Assembly: GCA_025800145.1 (NCBI GenBank)
Contig: JAOXSH010000130.1
Coordinates: forward strand, 1 to 64,000
Direction: 5' to 3'
DNA: 64,000 nucleotides
DNA from: Cohaesibacter sp.
GTDB taxonomy: Bacteria; Pseudomonadota; Alphaproteobacteria; Rhizobiales; Cohaesibacteraceae
This document shows positions 33,741 to 41,893 of the stretch, piece by piece. Under the pieces are notes generated by a model, which made no database searches, was not told the DNA's origin, and saw nothing but the letters and a program-made list of their open reading frames with translations. How positions within the stretch are numbered: position 1 is the stretch's first letter; each line of letters begins with the position of its first letter. The position numbers and the translations under genes are program-made.

Positions 33741-34631
33741 ATGACCGGTCCTCTTATTCAAATAAGCGCGTTGGAAAAAACCTTTGTTCGCCGTTCTGTT
33801 TTGCATTCTTTGGATGTACAGATTGCTGACAGCGACCGCATTGCACTGATTGGCTCCAATGGTGCAGGCAAGACCACGCTTATCCGCTGCTTGCTTGGTC
33901 ATTATCGCCACAAAGGCGATATCTTGCTTGCTGGTGAAAAGGTCTCAACCCACAATCGGAGCATACTGGAATCCATTGCTTTTGTTCCGCAATTGCCGCC
34001 CCCTTTGAAAATGCCCGTAACGGATCTGATCCATTTTTCTTGCCAATCGGGCAAAGCAGACAGAGAGAAAATATGGGATATTGCCGATCAATTGGGTTTG
34101 GAGCTGGATTTGTTGTTGGCCATTCCTTTCAATCGGCTTTCTGGTGGGCAAAAGCAAAAGCTGCTGATTGCCATTGCCTTGGCACGACCTGCCAAATTGT
34201 TCATTTTTGACGAGCCATCCGCCAATCTGGACCCTGCGGCACGGGCCGCCTTTCTCGATCTTTTGGCCCAGCATAAAGACCGGGCCATGGTGATTGCCAG
34301 TCACCGGCTGGAAGAGATTGCCTCTCTGGTCAATCGTGTGATTGAGATGGATCAGGGCAAAATTGTGCTTGATGATCGGATTTCGGATCGCCTGAAAGAA
34401 GGGGATCGTCGTCTTTGCACCTTGCGGATTGCCGAGAGCAGTACAGCCCTTACAAAAACCTTATCTGACTGGAATTTCAGCCAAGATGAAACAGGGACAG
34501 CCTTTCATGGCCATGTGGCTGGTGGCGATATGATCCGCTTTCTCTCGACCCTCTCTCGCTATGGTGGATTGTTGTCCGACATTCGCTTTGAAAATCTGGG
34601 TGAAGACCAGATCTCTTCCCACACAGATTGA
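33741..34631 (+). CDS. nosF: NosF, ABC transporter ATPase
   Basis: This 296-residue cytoplasmic ATPase is the NosF subunit of the NosDFY maturation complex. The Walker A motif is GSNGAGKTT (about residues 37-45), the ABC signature LSGGQKQK (about 134-141) and Walker B LFIFDEPSANLD (about 154-165). The switch His is in VIASHRLEE. NosF drives NosY to support NosD in CuZ assembly. A C-terminal extension of about 75 residues follows the ABC domain, as in other NosF proteins. The operon is then interrupted by a family B repeat before nosL. Confidence 0.9.
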   Translation: MTGPLIQISALEKTFVRRSVLHSLDVQIADSDRIALIGSNGAGKTTLIRCLLGHYRHKGDILLAGEKVSTHNRSILESIAFVPQLPPPLKMPVTDLIHFSCQSGKADREKIWDIADQLGLELDLLLAIPFNRLSGGQKQKLLIAIALARPAKLFIFDEPSANLDPAARAAFLDLLAQHKDRAMVIASHRLEEIASLVNRVIEMDQGKIVLDDRISDRLKEGDRRLCTLRIAESSTALTKTLSDWNFSQDETGTAFHGHVAGGDMIRFLSTLSRYGGLLSDIRFENLGEDQISSHTD

Positions 34632-34675
34632 CCAAGAGCAAGTTTGCTTTGCGCAAAAACCCGTAAAGTCAAACG

Positions 34676-34854
34676 AGGACGTAGACTCATAAATGTGATG
34701 GATTTGGTAGAGGCTTATTTTTTCTCTCACTAGAAGTAAGGATGCAGACAATGTGGTTCATTTTCAAGTCCTTGCGACGACGTGGGAGAAAAAATAAGCC
34801 CTATCCTGCGGACGTTTAAGCGCCAAATGCACCAGATTTATGAGTTTACGTCCT
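34676..34854. repeat. Family B element between nosF and nosL
   Basis: Imperfect terminal inverted repeats AGGACGTAGACTCATAAAT and (reverse) AGGACGTAAACTCATAAAT bound a 179-bp non-coding element. Inside, a segment with TTTTTTCTCTCAC pairs imperfectly with GTGGGAGAAAAAAT. A longer relative is at 38.5 kb and a truncated one at 50.9 kb. Confidence 0.85.
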
Positions 34855-34879
34855 AGATAAGGTTGAAAGGAGTGGGGGC

Positions 34880-35353
34880 ATGATCCGTTCCATTTTCATG
34901 GGTTTGACGATCATTTTGGCGGTGTCTTTGTCGGCCTGTCAAAAGCAGACAACAGGGCCTGAGCCGATTAAATATGGTCGCGATATGTGCGAGATTTGCC
35001 GCATGATCATTTCCGACCCAATGTATGCAACAGAGATACGGGGCGGCCCAAAGCGCAAATTGTATAAGTTTGACGATATTGGCGATGCCATTCATTGGCT
35101 GGAAACCCGTAGCTGGAAAGAGAATCCCGAGACTGAAATCTGGGTGATGAATAGCGAAACCGCCAAAGACTGGCTGGATGCAACCAAAGCCTATTTCGTT
35201 GCAGGCGCCCTCACCCCGATGGATTATGGCATTGCTGCCATCAAGGAAAAGCGCAAGGGTGCCTTTGGATTTGCCAAAATGAAAGAGCTGATTTTGGCGC
35301 AAGGCTTGTCCGCACGATGCGAAATTCCTCTTGAAGATGTCGAAAAAGATTAA
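34880..35353 (+). CDS. nosL: NosL, copper-binding lipoprotein
   Basis: This 157-residue lipoprotein has the lipobox LSAC (Cys20) and the NosL core CEICRMIISDPMYATEI (about residues 38-54), whose Cys, Met and related ligands bind Cu(I). NosL delivers copper to NosD/NosZ for CuZ assembly. The His and Met ligand region YKFDDIGDAIHWL follows, as in other family members. The ATG has GAAAGGAG upstream. The TAA stop abuts a family C element, and the gene is bracketed by repeats on both sides, so it may have been separated from nosF and nosY by recent insertions. Confidence 0.9.
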   Translation: MIRSIFMGLTIILAVSLSACQKQTTGPEPIKYGRDMCEICRMIISDPMYATEIRGGPKRKLYKFDDIGDAIHWLETRSWKENPETEIWVMNSETAKDWLDATKAYFVAGALTPMDYGIAAIKEKRKGAFGFAKMKELILAQGLSARCEIPLEDVEKD

Positions 35354-35417
35354 AAGCCTGATTTAAAAGTCCTGAGCTAACCTAAAAGTCTCAATCGAGA
35401 CTTTTAAATCGGGCACT
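35353..35417. repeat. Family C element between nosL and nosY
   Basis: The left end (AAGCCTGATTTAAAAGTCC) begins within the nosL stop codon. The right end reads GACTTTTAAATCGGGCACT. A small internal palindrome (AGTCTCAATCGAGACT) is present. The element is about 65 bp. Confidence 0.8.
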
Positions 35418-35438
35418 AAGACCGTAAAGGAAGACACT

Positions 35439-36281
35439 ATGTCTGGCAAAGCTCGTTCCGGCTTGATTTTGAGCGCGGGCCTTGATTTGAAAGAAGCCAT
35501 GCGCTCGCGCTGGTTTCATATCTATTCGCTGGTTTTTACCGGCCTCATGGTGTTGCTGATTTCCATGGGCATTACCGAATCGCGTGTGCTGGGCTTTACC
35601 GGTTTGTCGCGTCTTTTGGTCACTTTCATTCAGCTGACCATGGCCATTTTGCCGCTTTTTGTCTTGGTGACCACGGTTCGCTCGTTGGTGGGCGACAGGG
35701 AAGCTGGCACGCTGGAATATTTGCTCTCGTTCCCGATCAAACTCTCTGACTGGTATTGGGGCAAATTGCTGGGCCGTTTGTTTGTGGTGGTGGTGCCCAT
35801 TGGCATTGCACTGGTCATTGCAGCCTCCTTCAGCCTGATCAAAGGCCATGCCCTGCCCTATCTGGAAATTGCCTATTATAGTGGGCTTGTGGTCTCGCTG
35901 GCGCTCTGTTTTCTTGGCTTTGCCTTCTTCCTGTCTTCCATTGCCAAAAGCACGGAATTTGCTCTTGGGCTTTCTTTGCTGATTTGGCTGTTGCTGGTAG
36001 CCTTTCTGGATTTGATTTTGATCGGGGTTTTGATCCGGGAAAATTTTGATCCTAATTTTGTTCTGGCCATTGCACTGGCCAATCCATTGCAGACCTTTCG
36101 AACGGCGGCCATGATCCTGTTTGACCCGCAATTGGTGTTGCTGGGGCCTGCCGCTTTCCTGATTTTGGATAATTTTGGCTCACAAGGCTATGTCTTTTGG
36201 GCCCTAGCCTATCCCTCTGGCCTTGGGCTTGTCTTTGCTGCGCTTGGTTTTTGGCGTATGCGATCAGGAGATCTGGTTTAG
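35439..36281 (+). CDS. nosY: NosY, ABC transporter permease
   Basis: This 280-residue membrane protein with about six helices is the NosY permease that partners NosF. The DREAGTLEYLLSFPIKLSDWYWGKLLGR region (about residues 87-114; here given only as DREAGTLEYLL and GKLLGR) is the family's cytoplasmic coupling segment. In most clade II clusters nosL and nosY are adjacent, with nosY last as here. A terminator follows. NosDFY together are required for CuZ but not CuA maturation. Confidence 0.9.
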   Translation: MSGKARSGLILSAGLDLKEAMRSRWFHIYSLVFTGLMVLLISMGITESRVLGFTGLSRLLVTFIQLTMAILPLFVLVTTVRSLVGDREAGTLEYLLSFPIKLSDWYWGKLLGRLFVVVVPIGIALVIAASFSLIKGHALPYLEIAYYSGLVVSLALCFLGFAFFLSSIAKSTEFALGLSLLIWLLLVAFLDLILIGVLIRENFDPNFVLAIALANPLQTFRTAAMILFDPQLVLLGPAAFLILDNFGSQGYVFWALAYPSGLGLVFAALGFWRMRSGDLV

Positions 36282-36319
36282 AGCGTGTCGTTTATTCATG
36301 ACACAAATATTGATGAGAC

Positions 36320-36346
36320 AAAAAGGCTCTCGATGAGAGCCTTTTT
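36320..36346. terminator. Bidirectional terminator after nosY
   Basis: A-tract, GGCTCTC, loop GAT, GAGAGCC, T-tract: the symmetric hairpin can terminate both the nos cluster and the convergent minus-strand thioredoxin-like gene. Confidence 0.9.
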
Positions 36347-36364
36347 ATTATGAGATAAGAAGGA

Positions 36365-36952
36365 TCAGGCAGCGGGGGTCCAGCGATCAATCTTATCTTG
36401 CAGATAGGCAACAAAATCGTCTGCATCCCATTTAACCGGTCCAAGGATCCGGCCTATTTCCTTGCCTTTTGGATCCAAGAGCACAGAGAATGGAATACCG
36501 CGCTCTCCAAAGGTTGTGATGGCCTGCATACCGGAGGCAATGAAAATCGGCAAATGCTGGATATTGGTGCGATCATAAAAAGGCATCACTGCATCAATGC
36601 CGTTTCGGTCAATGGAAATGGGCATGACCAATAATTTTTTGGGATCAAATTTTCCTTGCAAAGCGTCCAGATCCGGCATTTCCACCCGGCAGGAAAAGCA
36701 CCAGGTTGCCCAGACATTGACAAGCAAGAAGCGCCCTTCATAGCTTTGCAGAGTGCTTTTTTCTCGCTTCTCATTGATCAGCTCAATTGCCTTATTGCTT
36801 TGATAGGATTTTGACCCTTCAATCATCTTTTTCAAAGGGCTGATGGTGCTGGCCGCTTTCGCCGTTTTTGGCACAAAGCCAAAAGTCAATGCAGCGCAAG
36901 AGGCCAGAAGGCCTGTCGCCATTTGTCGGCGTGTGAGAAATTGTTTGCTCAT
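36365..36952 (-). CDS. TlpA/redoxin-family thiol-disulfide protein with Tat-like signal
   Basis: This 195-residue protein has a signal with twin arginines (LTRRQMATG, residues 7-15) and a thioredoxin-fold domain of the TlpA/ResA type. The active site is unusual in its spacing and context: WATWCFSCRVEMPDLD (about residues 86-101), giving a CxxC pair. It probably reduces periplasmic disulfides or apocytochrome/copper-site cysteines. Linked Sco1 and pentapeptide genes suggest work on NosZ or oxidase CuA. The start at 36952 follows AAAGG; a longer frame from 36967 lacks a ribosome binding site. Confidence 0.8.
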   Translation of the reverse strand: MSKQFLTRRQMATGLLASCAALTFGFVPKTAKAASTISPLKKMIEGSKSYQSNKAIELINEKREKSTLQSYEGRFLLVNVWATWCFSCRVEMPDLDALQGKFDPKKLLVMPISIDRNGIDAVMPFYDRTNIQHLPIFIASGMQAITTFGERGIPFSVLLDPKGKEIGRILGPVKWDADDFVAYLQDKIDRWTPAA

Positions 36953-36980
36953 GCTGGACCTTTTCATTGAGAATTTAGGC

Positions 36981-37736
36981 TCAGGGCTGCTTTATATGGG
37001 CCGGAGCATCCACGACATCTTGCCATGTCACATCATCCAGAACCGCATTTTTGAAACTTGCATCCCGTAAAATAGCCTTGATAAATTTGGAGCCTTCCAG
37101 ACTGGCTCCATCCAGATTGGTTCCGATCATACTGGTTCGGGTAAAATTGCCCTCTTCAAATGTGGCCCCGGTCAATATGGCGCCATCCAGCTTTGCATCG
37201 GTGAAATTCACCTGATAGGAAACGGCGCGCAGCATATAAGCATCTTTGAAGACGGAGCCGGTAAAGTCCGTCTCTTCCATATTGATGTCTTTCATATTGG
37301 CTGTTTCAAAGGTGACATTGTTTGCTTTGGCAAAATTCAGATTGGTGCCAAACATGAAGGCCTTGGTAAAATTCCCTTTCGAGATATCCGTCTCATTCAT
37401 ATTGGTATGAAACAGATCGGCTTTTGTGAAATTGGCGCCAATGAGAGAGCTGTTTTTAAAGGAGGCCCATTTTAGGATTGTTCTGGAAAAATCCGTGCCA
37501 TCCAATGTGCAATTTTCAAAGCGCGTATTTCGCAAATCAAGCCCGGTAAAGTTTGCCCCTGATAAATCGCAATTGCTAAAGACCTTTCCCTTCAGCTCTG
37601 TACATGGTTGCAAATCATCCATCGGCGCAGGATTTGAACAGTCCGCAGCATGGGCTGTAAAATGGGCAGGAAAGACGCAGACGGTGAAAAACAGGCTTGC
37701 CAGATAATGTTTTCTTTGTTTTGCGCTCTGCATCAT
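36981..37736 (-). CDS. Secreted pentapeptide-repeat protein
   Basis: This 251-residue protein has a signal peptide (to AHA, about residues 1-31) and then about 35 tandem A(D/N)(L/F)xx repeats forming a right-handed quadrilateral beta helix (for example LSGANFTGLDLRNTRF, NFTKADLFHTNM). Two cysteine pairs lie near the start of the helix (DCSNPAP, LQPCTEL, FSNCDLS, FENCTLD). The function of such periplasmic pentapeptide proteins is not known. It lies 8 bases after the Sco1 gene and 28 before the thioredoxin-like gene, making a three-gene minus-strand operon next to nos. Chance clustering cannot be excluded. Confidence 0.75.
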   Translation of the reverse strand: MMQSAKQRKHYLASLFFTVCVFPAHFTAHAADCSNPAPMDDLQPCTELKGKVFSNCDLSGANFTGLDLRNTRFENCTLDGTDFSRTILKWASFKNSSLIGANFTKADLFHTNMNETDISKGNFTKAFMFGTNLNFAKANNVTFETANMKDINMEETDFTGSVFKDAYMLRAVSYQVNFTDAKLDGAILTGATFEEGNFTRTSMIGTNLDGASLEGSKFIKAILRDASFKNAVLDDVTWQDVVDAPAHIKQP

Positions 37737-37744
37737 GCTGTCCT

Positions 37745-38434
37745 TTACTGTTTTTCTTTCAATCGTTTAACCAGCTTTTGGTGCTGAGAGAATGTCGCCC
37801 GGATTTCGAAAAGAATCTCCTCCAGCGGCTTGCCATGGCCAAAGCGCGTCACAATGTGTCCATTTGGGCCAACAAAGGCGATCGAGGCTGTATGGTCAAC
37901 GGAATAGCCCATCGGGTCGCCATCGTCACTTGGGATGAATTTATAGCGCGCGTTATAGGCCCCGACAGCGGCGTCGACCATGATTTGCGGGCCGGTCATG
38001 GCAATGATTTTGGGATGAAAAGCATCGGCATAGTCACGCAAAAGCGGCAACGTATCGCGTTTTGGATCAACCGAAATAAAGACCGGCGTCATTGCCTTGG
38101 CATCCTCTCCCAGCTTGTTGAGGATGTCTGTCATGGTCATCATCGATGTTGGGCAAACATCGGGACAAAATGTATAGCCGAAATATATCAGCGTGAATTT
38201 TCCCAACAAATCCTGATCACCAAATGTCTCTCCCATTGCTGTTTCCAACAGGAAAGCCCGGCGTGGTTTGTCGCTTTCAACCGTGCCAGAACCAAGAATT
38301 AATTGCGGGGCCGCCATGGTGGGATGGCTAAAAGATAACAGCAAAAAAGACAGAAGCAGGAGGGCCATGAAGGATGTGAGGACACGGCTGGCTCGTCTGC
38401 CATTGCTCTTTGGATCTACGGGTCTTTTGATCAT
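37745..38434 (-). CDS. Sco1/SenC family copper chaperone, second copy
   Basis: This 229-residue protein has an N-terminal anchor or signal (about residues 18-41) and the Sco1 domain with CPDVCPTS (about residues 92-99) and His in YSVDHTAS (about residue 179), the three copper ligands. It differs considerably from the Sco1 at 19.6 kb and carries a C-terminal extension rich in Lys. Being first in an operon beside nosY, it is a candidate CuA chaperone for NosZ, while the other might serve cytochrome oxidase. That division is speculative. Confidence 0.88.
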   Translation of the reverse strand: MIKRPVDPKSNGRRASRVLTSFMALLLLSFLLLSFSHPTMAAPQLILGSGTVESDKPRRAFLLETAMGETFGDQDLLGKFTLIYFGYTFCPDVCPTSMMTMTDILNKLGEDAKAMTPVFISVDPKRDTLPLLRDYADAFHPKIIAMTGPQIMVDAAVGAYNARYKFIPSDDGDPMGYSVDHTASIAFVGPNGHIVTRFGHGKPLEEILFEIRATFSQHQKLVKRLKEKQ

Positions 38435-38545
38435 GATCTTACCTGCTTGGGGTCACAGACATTGCCATCTTGGCCACCAGAAAATGCCCTCATTCTTTTC
38501 TGATTTTTGCCAACAGACGATCCATATCATTCTGTTGGCTGTCTT

Positions 38546-38809
38546 AGGACGTAGACTCATAAATCTGGTGCATTTGGCGCTTAAATGGCCCGATATCGCG
38601 CGAAAAAGTGAGAAGGATGGGCTGGTTGCCCATTCAAACACTTTGACAAAGCGAGAGTGCGGCCATTTAAACGTCCGCAGGATAGGGTTAATTTTTTCTC
38701 TCACGTCGTCGCAAGGAATTGAAAATGATCACATTGTCTGCATCCTTGCTCCTAGTGAGAGAAAAAATTAGCCTCTACCAAATCCACCAGATTTATGAAT
38801 CTACGTCCT
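38546..38809. repeat. Family B element, 264 bp
   Basis: Terminal inverted repeats AGGACGTAGACTCATAAATC and (reverse) AGGACGTAGATTCATAAATC match over about 25 bases with one mismatch. Internal segments repeat those of the 34.7-kb copy (TTTTTCTCTCACGTCGTCGCAAGG). The interior has no coding capacity. It is flanked by TA on both sides. Confidence 0.85.
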
Positions 38810-38923
38810 AATTTGGTAAAACTGCAAGCAAGCGAGAGCCTTGACTTTTGTTAAGGCTTTAGAGGCCCTTGCTCGCTGATGCTAAGGCTTAACGTCGCAG
38901 CGTCTTTGCATCGGGTGGGCGCT

Positions 38924-39056
38924 AGGTTGAGAACTCATATTCTTGTTGTTTTCGGCGTCAAAACGGCAAAGAGCTGGTTGATTTTCAAAATTTTGCAACG
39001 CTGAAATCGATCAGCACAGCAGGACCGAAAGCGAAAAGAATATGAGTCCTCAACCT
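38924..39056. repeat. Family D element, 133 bp
   Basis: Terminal inverted repeats AGGTTGAGAACTCATATTCT and (reverse) AGGTTGAGGACTCATATTCT differ by one base and are flanked by TA on both sides. It lies just upstream of the BASS transporter gene. It shares the CTCAT core of family B ends but is otherwise distinct. Confidence 0.8.
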
Positions 39057-39076
39057 AACAAGGCAAAGGTCCAAAC

Positions 39077-39973
39077 ATGAATACCCCCCTTATCCCTTTG
39101 GGTCTGGCTGTCATCATGATAACCGTCGGCTTTTCTGTCAATTTGCGAGAGTTTGGTGCCTTGCGTCAGAATGTCTTTGGCCTATGCGCGGGCTTGATTG
39201 CGCAAGTCATGATCTTGCCCATATTGGCTCTTTCAATCGCGCTTTTGCTCAATCTTGAGCCGCTTCACGCCATGGGCTTGGTGATTTTGGCCGCAGCTCC
39301 CGGTGGCATCACCTCGAATTTTTTGTCCTCATTGGCGCGCGGTAAAGTGGCCTTATCAATCTCACTAACGATTTTGACCAATATGCTGGCCTTTCTCACC
39401 ATTCCAGTGTTTTTGTCGATAGCCTTACTGGTTTTGGCGGTTCCAGATTTAAACACGTCCTCCCAATCTAGCCTTTTTTCCCTGCCCTTTGGGCGCGTGG
39501 TGTTGGGTGTTCTGGTGATTTGCGCGGTGCCTTTGACGCTGGGTATGACTTTGCGGCATTTTTTCCCGCATTTTTGTCAGACAATCCTTAAACAGGCACG
39601 CTTTGTTGCCTCTGCTATTTTTGCCGCCATTGTGATCACCTCTTTTGTCACAGAATGGGAGACTATCTCCAGTCACTGGTCTGTGATTGGCCCAGCGGTT
39701 ATTTTGCTCAATTGTCTTTCCATTGGTTCTGCCTTGGTGATCTCGCGTCTGTTTTCTCTCAGCGCTCAAGATGCCATCACCATTGCGGTGGAATGCGGTT
39801 TGCAAAATGTGGCGCTGGCTTTGGTGATTTGCCAATTGTTGCTAGGCAATGGCGCGCTGATGGTGCCAGCTTCCATTTATGCTCTTGTCATGAATGTCTC
39901 AATTCTGGCTCTGATCTATGTTGGACAAAATCTGATCACATCCCAAGACACCCGTTCCGTCGACAGGTGCTGA
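39077..39973 (+). CDS. Bile acid:sodium symporter (BASS) family transporter
   Basis: This 298-residue integral membrane protein has eight to ten hydrophobic helices and fits the BASS/SBF family, whose members import organic anions such as bile acids, pantoate or pyruvate with sodium. Typical segments are LVILAAAPGGITSNFLSSLARGKVALS (about residues 73-99; key part AAPGGITSNFLSSLA) and VECGLQNVALALVI (about 238-251), the two crossover regions. Substrate cannot be inferred. It stands alone between a family D repeat and a small secreted protein gene. Confidence 0.85.
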   Translation: MNTPLIPLGLAVIMITVGFSVNLREFGALRQNVFGLCAGLIAQVMILPILALSIALLLNLEPLHAMGLVILAAAPGGITSNFLSSLARGKVALSISLTILTNMLAFLTIPVFLSIALLVLAVPDLNTSSQSSLFSLPFGRVVLGVLVICAVPLTLGMTLRHFFPHFCQTILKQARFVASAIFAAIVITSFVTEWETISSHWSVIGPAVILLNCLSIGSALVISRLFSLSAQDAITIAVECGLQNVALALVICQLLLGNGALMVPASIYALVMNVSILALIYVGQNLITSQDTRSVDRC

Positions 39974-40040
39974 CTTTTGTTTTCGCTTTTACAGGCCGGT
40001 TTCGCGGCTTTGCTCATTTTGACTTAGAAGGATCATTCTC

Positions 40041-40424
40041 ATGGACAACACAAGCTCTTCTTTTTGCAAAGCCGCTGTTTTTTTTCTAGCTTTGGGTGGA
40101 TCTTTGCTGGCCTTGCCTACTCAGGCTGAAAGCCCGCTTACAGAGAAGCGTATGCAAACCATAGAAACACTGGGGCATCTGACGGGTGTTGGTTTGTTTT
40201 GTGGCCATCATGATGCGGCTGTGCCGCTTAAAGAAGTGGTCATCGAAGTGGCAGACAAACACAAGATGGATGAAGCAACACGGGCCAAGCTCGGATTTGC
40301 CTATCACAGCACGCGGGACAAAGCCTTTAACGACGGTAAAAAGGGGGAGTATGACTGCCCCAAATTGCAGCAATTTCAAGCAGAAGCCTTGCTGGCAAAA
40401 CTCAATGTCTCTCAAGCTTTTTAA
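40041..40424 (+). CDS. Small secreted protein of unknown function
   Basis: This 127-residue protein has a signal peptide (to TQA, about residues 1-29) and a mature part with two cysteines (LFCGHHDAA and YDCPKLQQ) about 59 residues apart that could form a disulfide. The mature sequence looks largely helical. GLFCGHHDAAVPLKEVV is its most distinctive stretch, but I recognise no family. The ATG follows AGAAGGATC. A perfect hairpin lies 31 bases downstream. Confidence 0.6.
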   Translation: MDNTSSSFCKAAVFFLALGGSLLALPTQAESPLTEKRMQTIETLGHLTGVGLFCGHHDAAVPLKEVVIEVADKHKMDEATRAKLGFAYHSTRDKAFNDGKKGEYDCPKLQQFQAEALLAKLNVSQAF

Positions 40425-40454
40425 GGCTGGCTTTTTAAGGCTGAATATAGAAAA

Positions 40455-40481
40455 GGGTAAGCCCACTTTATGGGCTTACCC
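40455..40481 (+). other. Hairpin downstream of the small secreted protein
   Basis: GGGTAAGCCCA, loop CTTTA, TGGGCTTACCC forms a perfect 11-bp stem. No T tract follows, so it may act as a transcript 3'-end stabiliser or a factor-dependent stop. Confidence 0.5.
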
Positions 40482-40867
40482 TGATCGCATCATGCGTAAC
40501 ACATGTTATATGCTTCTGCGGCCCCCACAAAAGCAATCCCCAAAACTGACAGGTCCCCACCATCAGCTCGCCTAACCGGTCCGGCGATCTGTGCTAATAG
40601 CGCTTGGCGCCATCAGCATATTCTCATTTTCTTGGTGCTATCATCTTTGCATTAAAAATAGGCATCAAGACGGGTAAAACTTCATTTAGCTTAATGAATA
40701 AGCAACCGCACTATAACAGATCTTGTGAATGACATGTCATATATCATCATATTATAGTTATGAATTCACAAGATAATTCGGCTTTTGAGGGAAGAGTGGG
40801 TCTTATGTCTGCTGTTGCAAGACATAATCATACAAAATTGTTGTGATTTTGACGATTCCTATCCCTT

Positions 40868-40964
40868 AGAGCCTGATTTAAAAGTCCCGAGCCAGCCCTC
40901 TCCCCTTTTCAGACCACCCGTCATGGTACCCTCATGGGCAGTTTGGGAGGGGGAGAGGGCTGGC
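40868..40964. repeat. Family C element, truncated
   Basis: The left end AGAGCCTGATTTAAAAGTCC and the GC-rich internal hairpin (GCCAGCCCTCTCCCC and its complement, imperfect) are present. The right terminus is missing. Confidence 0.75.
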
Positions 40965-41698
40965 CGCCGCTGCGGGGACAACGACGGCCAGCTGGCGAAA
41001 ACTGGCTTCAGAATCGCCAAATGGGCTTTCCGCCCTACGCCAGACTTTCACCTTATCGGATCTGCATTGTGACATCTGGGTGGGGGACGTGTCACTTTGC
41101 GTCTGGTCGCCTCTTGGCTCAAAATAAGCCTGTTTTCCAGGCCATTTTATTTGAGCAATTTCATCTCTTTTATTCGACTAGAAAAGTTGATTCAAATCCA
41201 AGAATACAACCTTGCATGTCTTTGATGTTACAAGGAAACCAAGCGCTCCCTTGATATCTTTACTGCATGTAATATTGAATGCCTATTTCTCGCAAACTGA
41301 CATTCACTCTTACAAGTTACACATCGTCAATTCGTACTCTCTACCAAGCGAGCAGAGCGAAGCATCTTCATTATGGCGCATTCTTTGGACTTTACCCCAA
41401 AACGGCCAAAACTGATAGAAAATCGATCTTTTTGCGTGAAAGGTTCAATCTTGCCACATCCAGAACCTATCTTCTCGCCTGATGACAGGCGTTAGATAAT
41501 ACAAGCTTTGCAGCATTGCAATAACCAAACGGGCCTCTATCATACGTATAAATAACTAAGTTTAAAAATATTGGATAAAAACAATAAATTTCATAAATTT
41601 CTGAGAAAAAAATAGAAAAACGTCCTTTCAGAACACTGAAATGAGATATTTTATATTTCCCTTATATAGAATAAAGTTGTGGATAATCATAAAGTATT

Positions 41699-41842
41699 AG
41701 TGCCCGATTAAAAGCCTTTTGATGAGCCTTTTAGGCTGCATATCCGACCCTCTCCCCCCTTTTCAGACCGCCCATGAGGGCACCATGACGGGTGGTCTGA
41801 AAAGGGGGAGAGGGTTGGCTCTGGACTTTTAAATCAGGCTCT
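41699..41842. repeat. Family C element, complete
   Basis: Ends AGTGCCCGATTAAAAG and (reverse) AGAGCCTGATTTAAAAGTCC bound a 144-bp element. Its internal GC-rich hairpin (CCGACCCTCTCCCCCC and its complement) matches the copies at 22.9 and 40.9 kb, but the hairpin loop is inverted relative to them (ATGAGGGCACCATGAC against GTCATGGTACCCTCAT). Confidence 0.8.
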
Positions 41843-41871
41843 TAGACGTGCGCATTACATGTTATGGGCAG

Positions 41872-41893
41872 TATCAAGTTACTCGTTGGTATT
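41872..41893. repeat. Family A end at the amidase 3' terminus
   Basis: TACTCGTTGGTATTA matches the right end of the 21.6-kb element. Read on the minus strand, its first bases form part of the TAA stop codon of the amidase gene. Confidence 0.6.

Larger units (their letters stand above)
40482..41891. other. 1.4-kb gene-poor region
   Basis: No credible gene is seen. The short open frames overlap repeats or lack ribosome binding sites. It contains a decayed family C element (40868-40964), an AT-rich stretch (about 41480-41700), a full family C element (41699-41842) and a family A end (41872-41893). It resembles a repeat landing zone or the remains of deleted genes. Confidence 0.5.

Noticed and set aside
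34676..38809. Insertion sequences with a transposase
   Set aside because: Family B copies have inverted ends but at most 264 bp and no coding capacity, so they are non-autonomous repeats, not complete IS elements.
41000..41482. Small open frames in the 1.4-kb gap
   Set aside because: They lack ribosome binding sites and any recognised family, and one begins in repeat DNA. They are likely chance frames.
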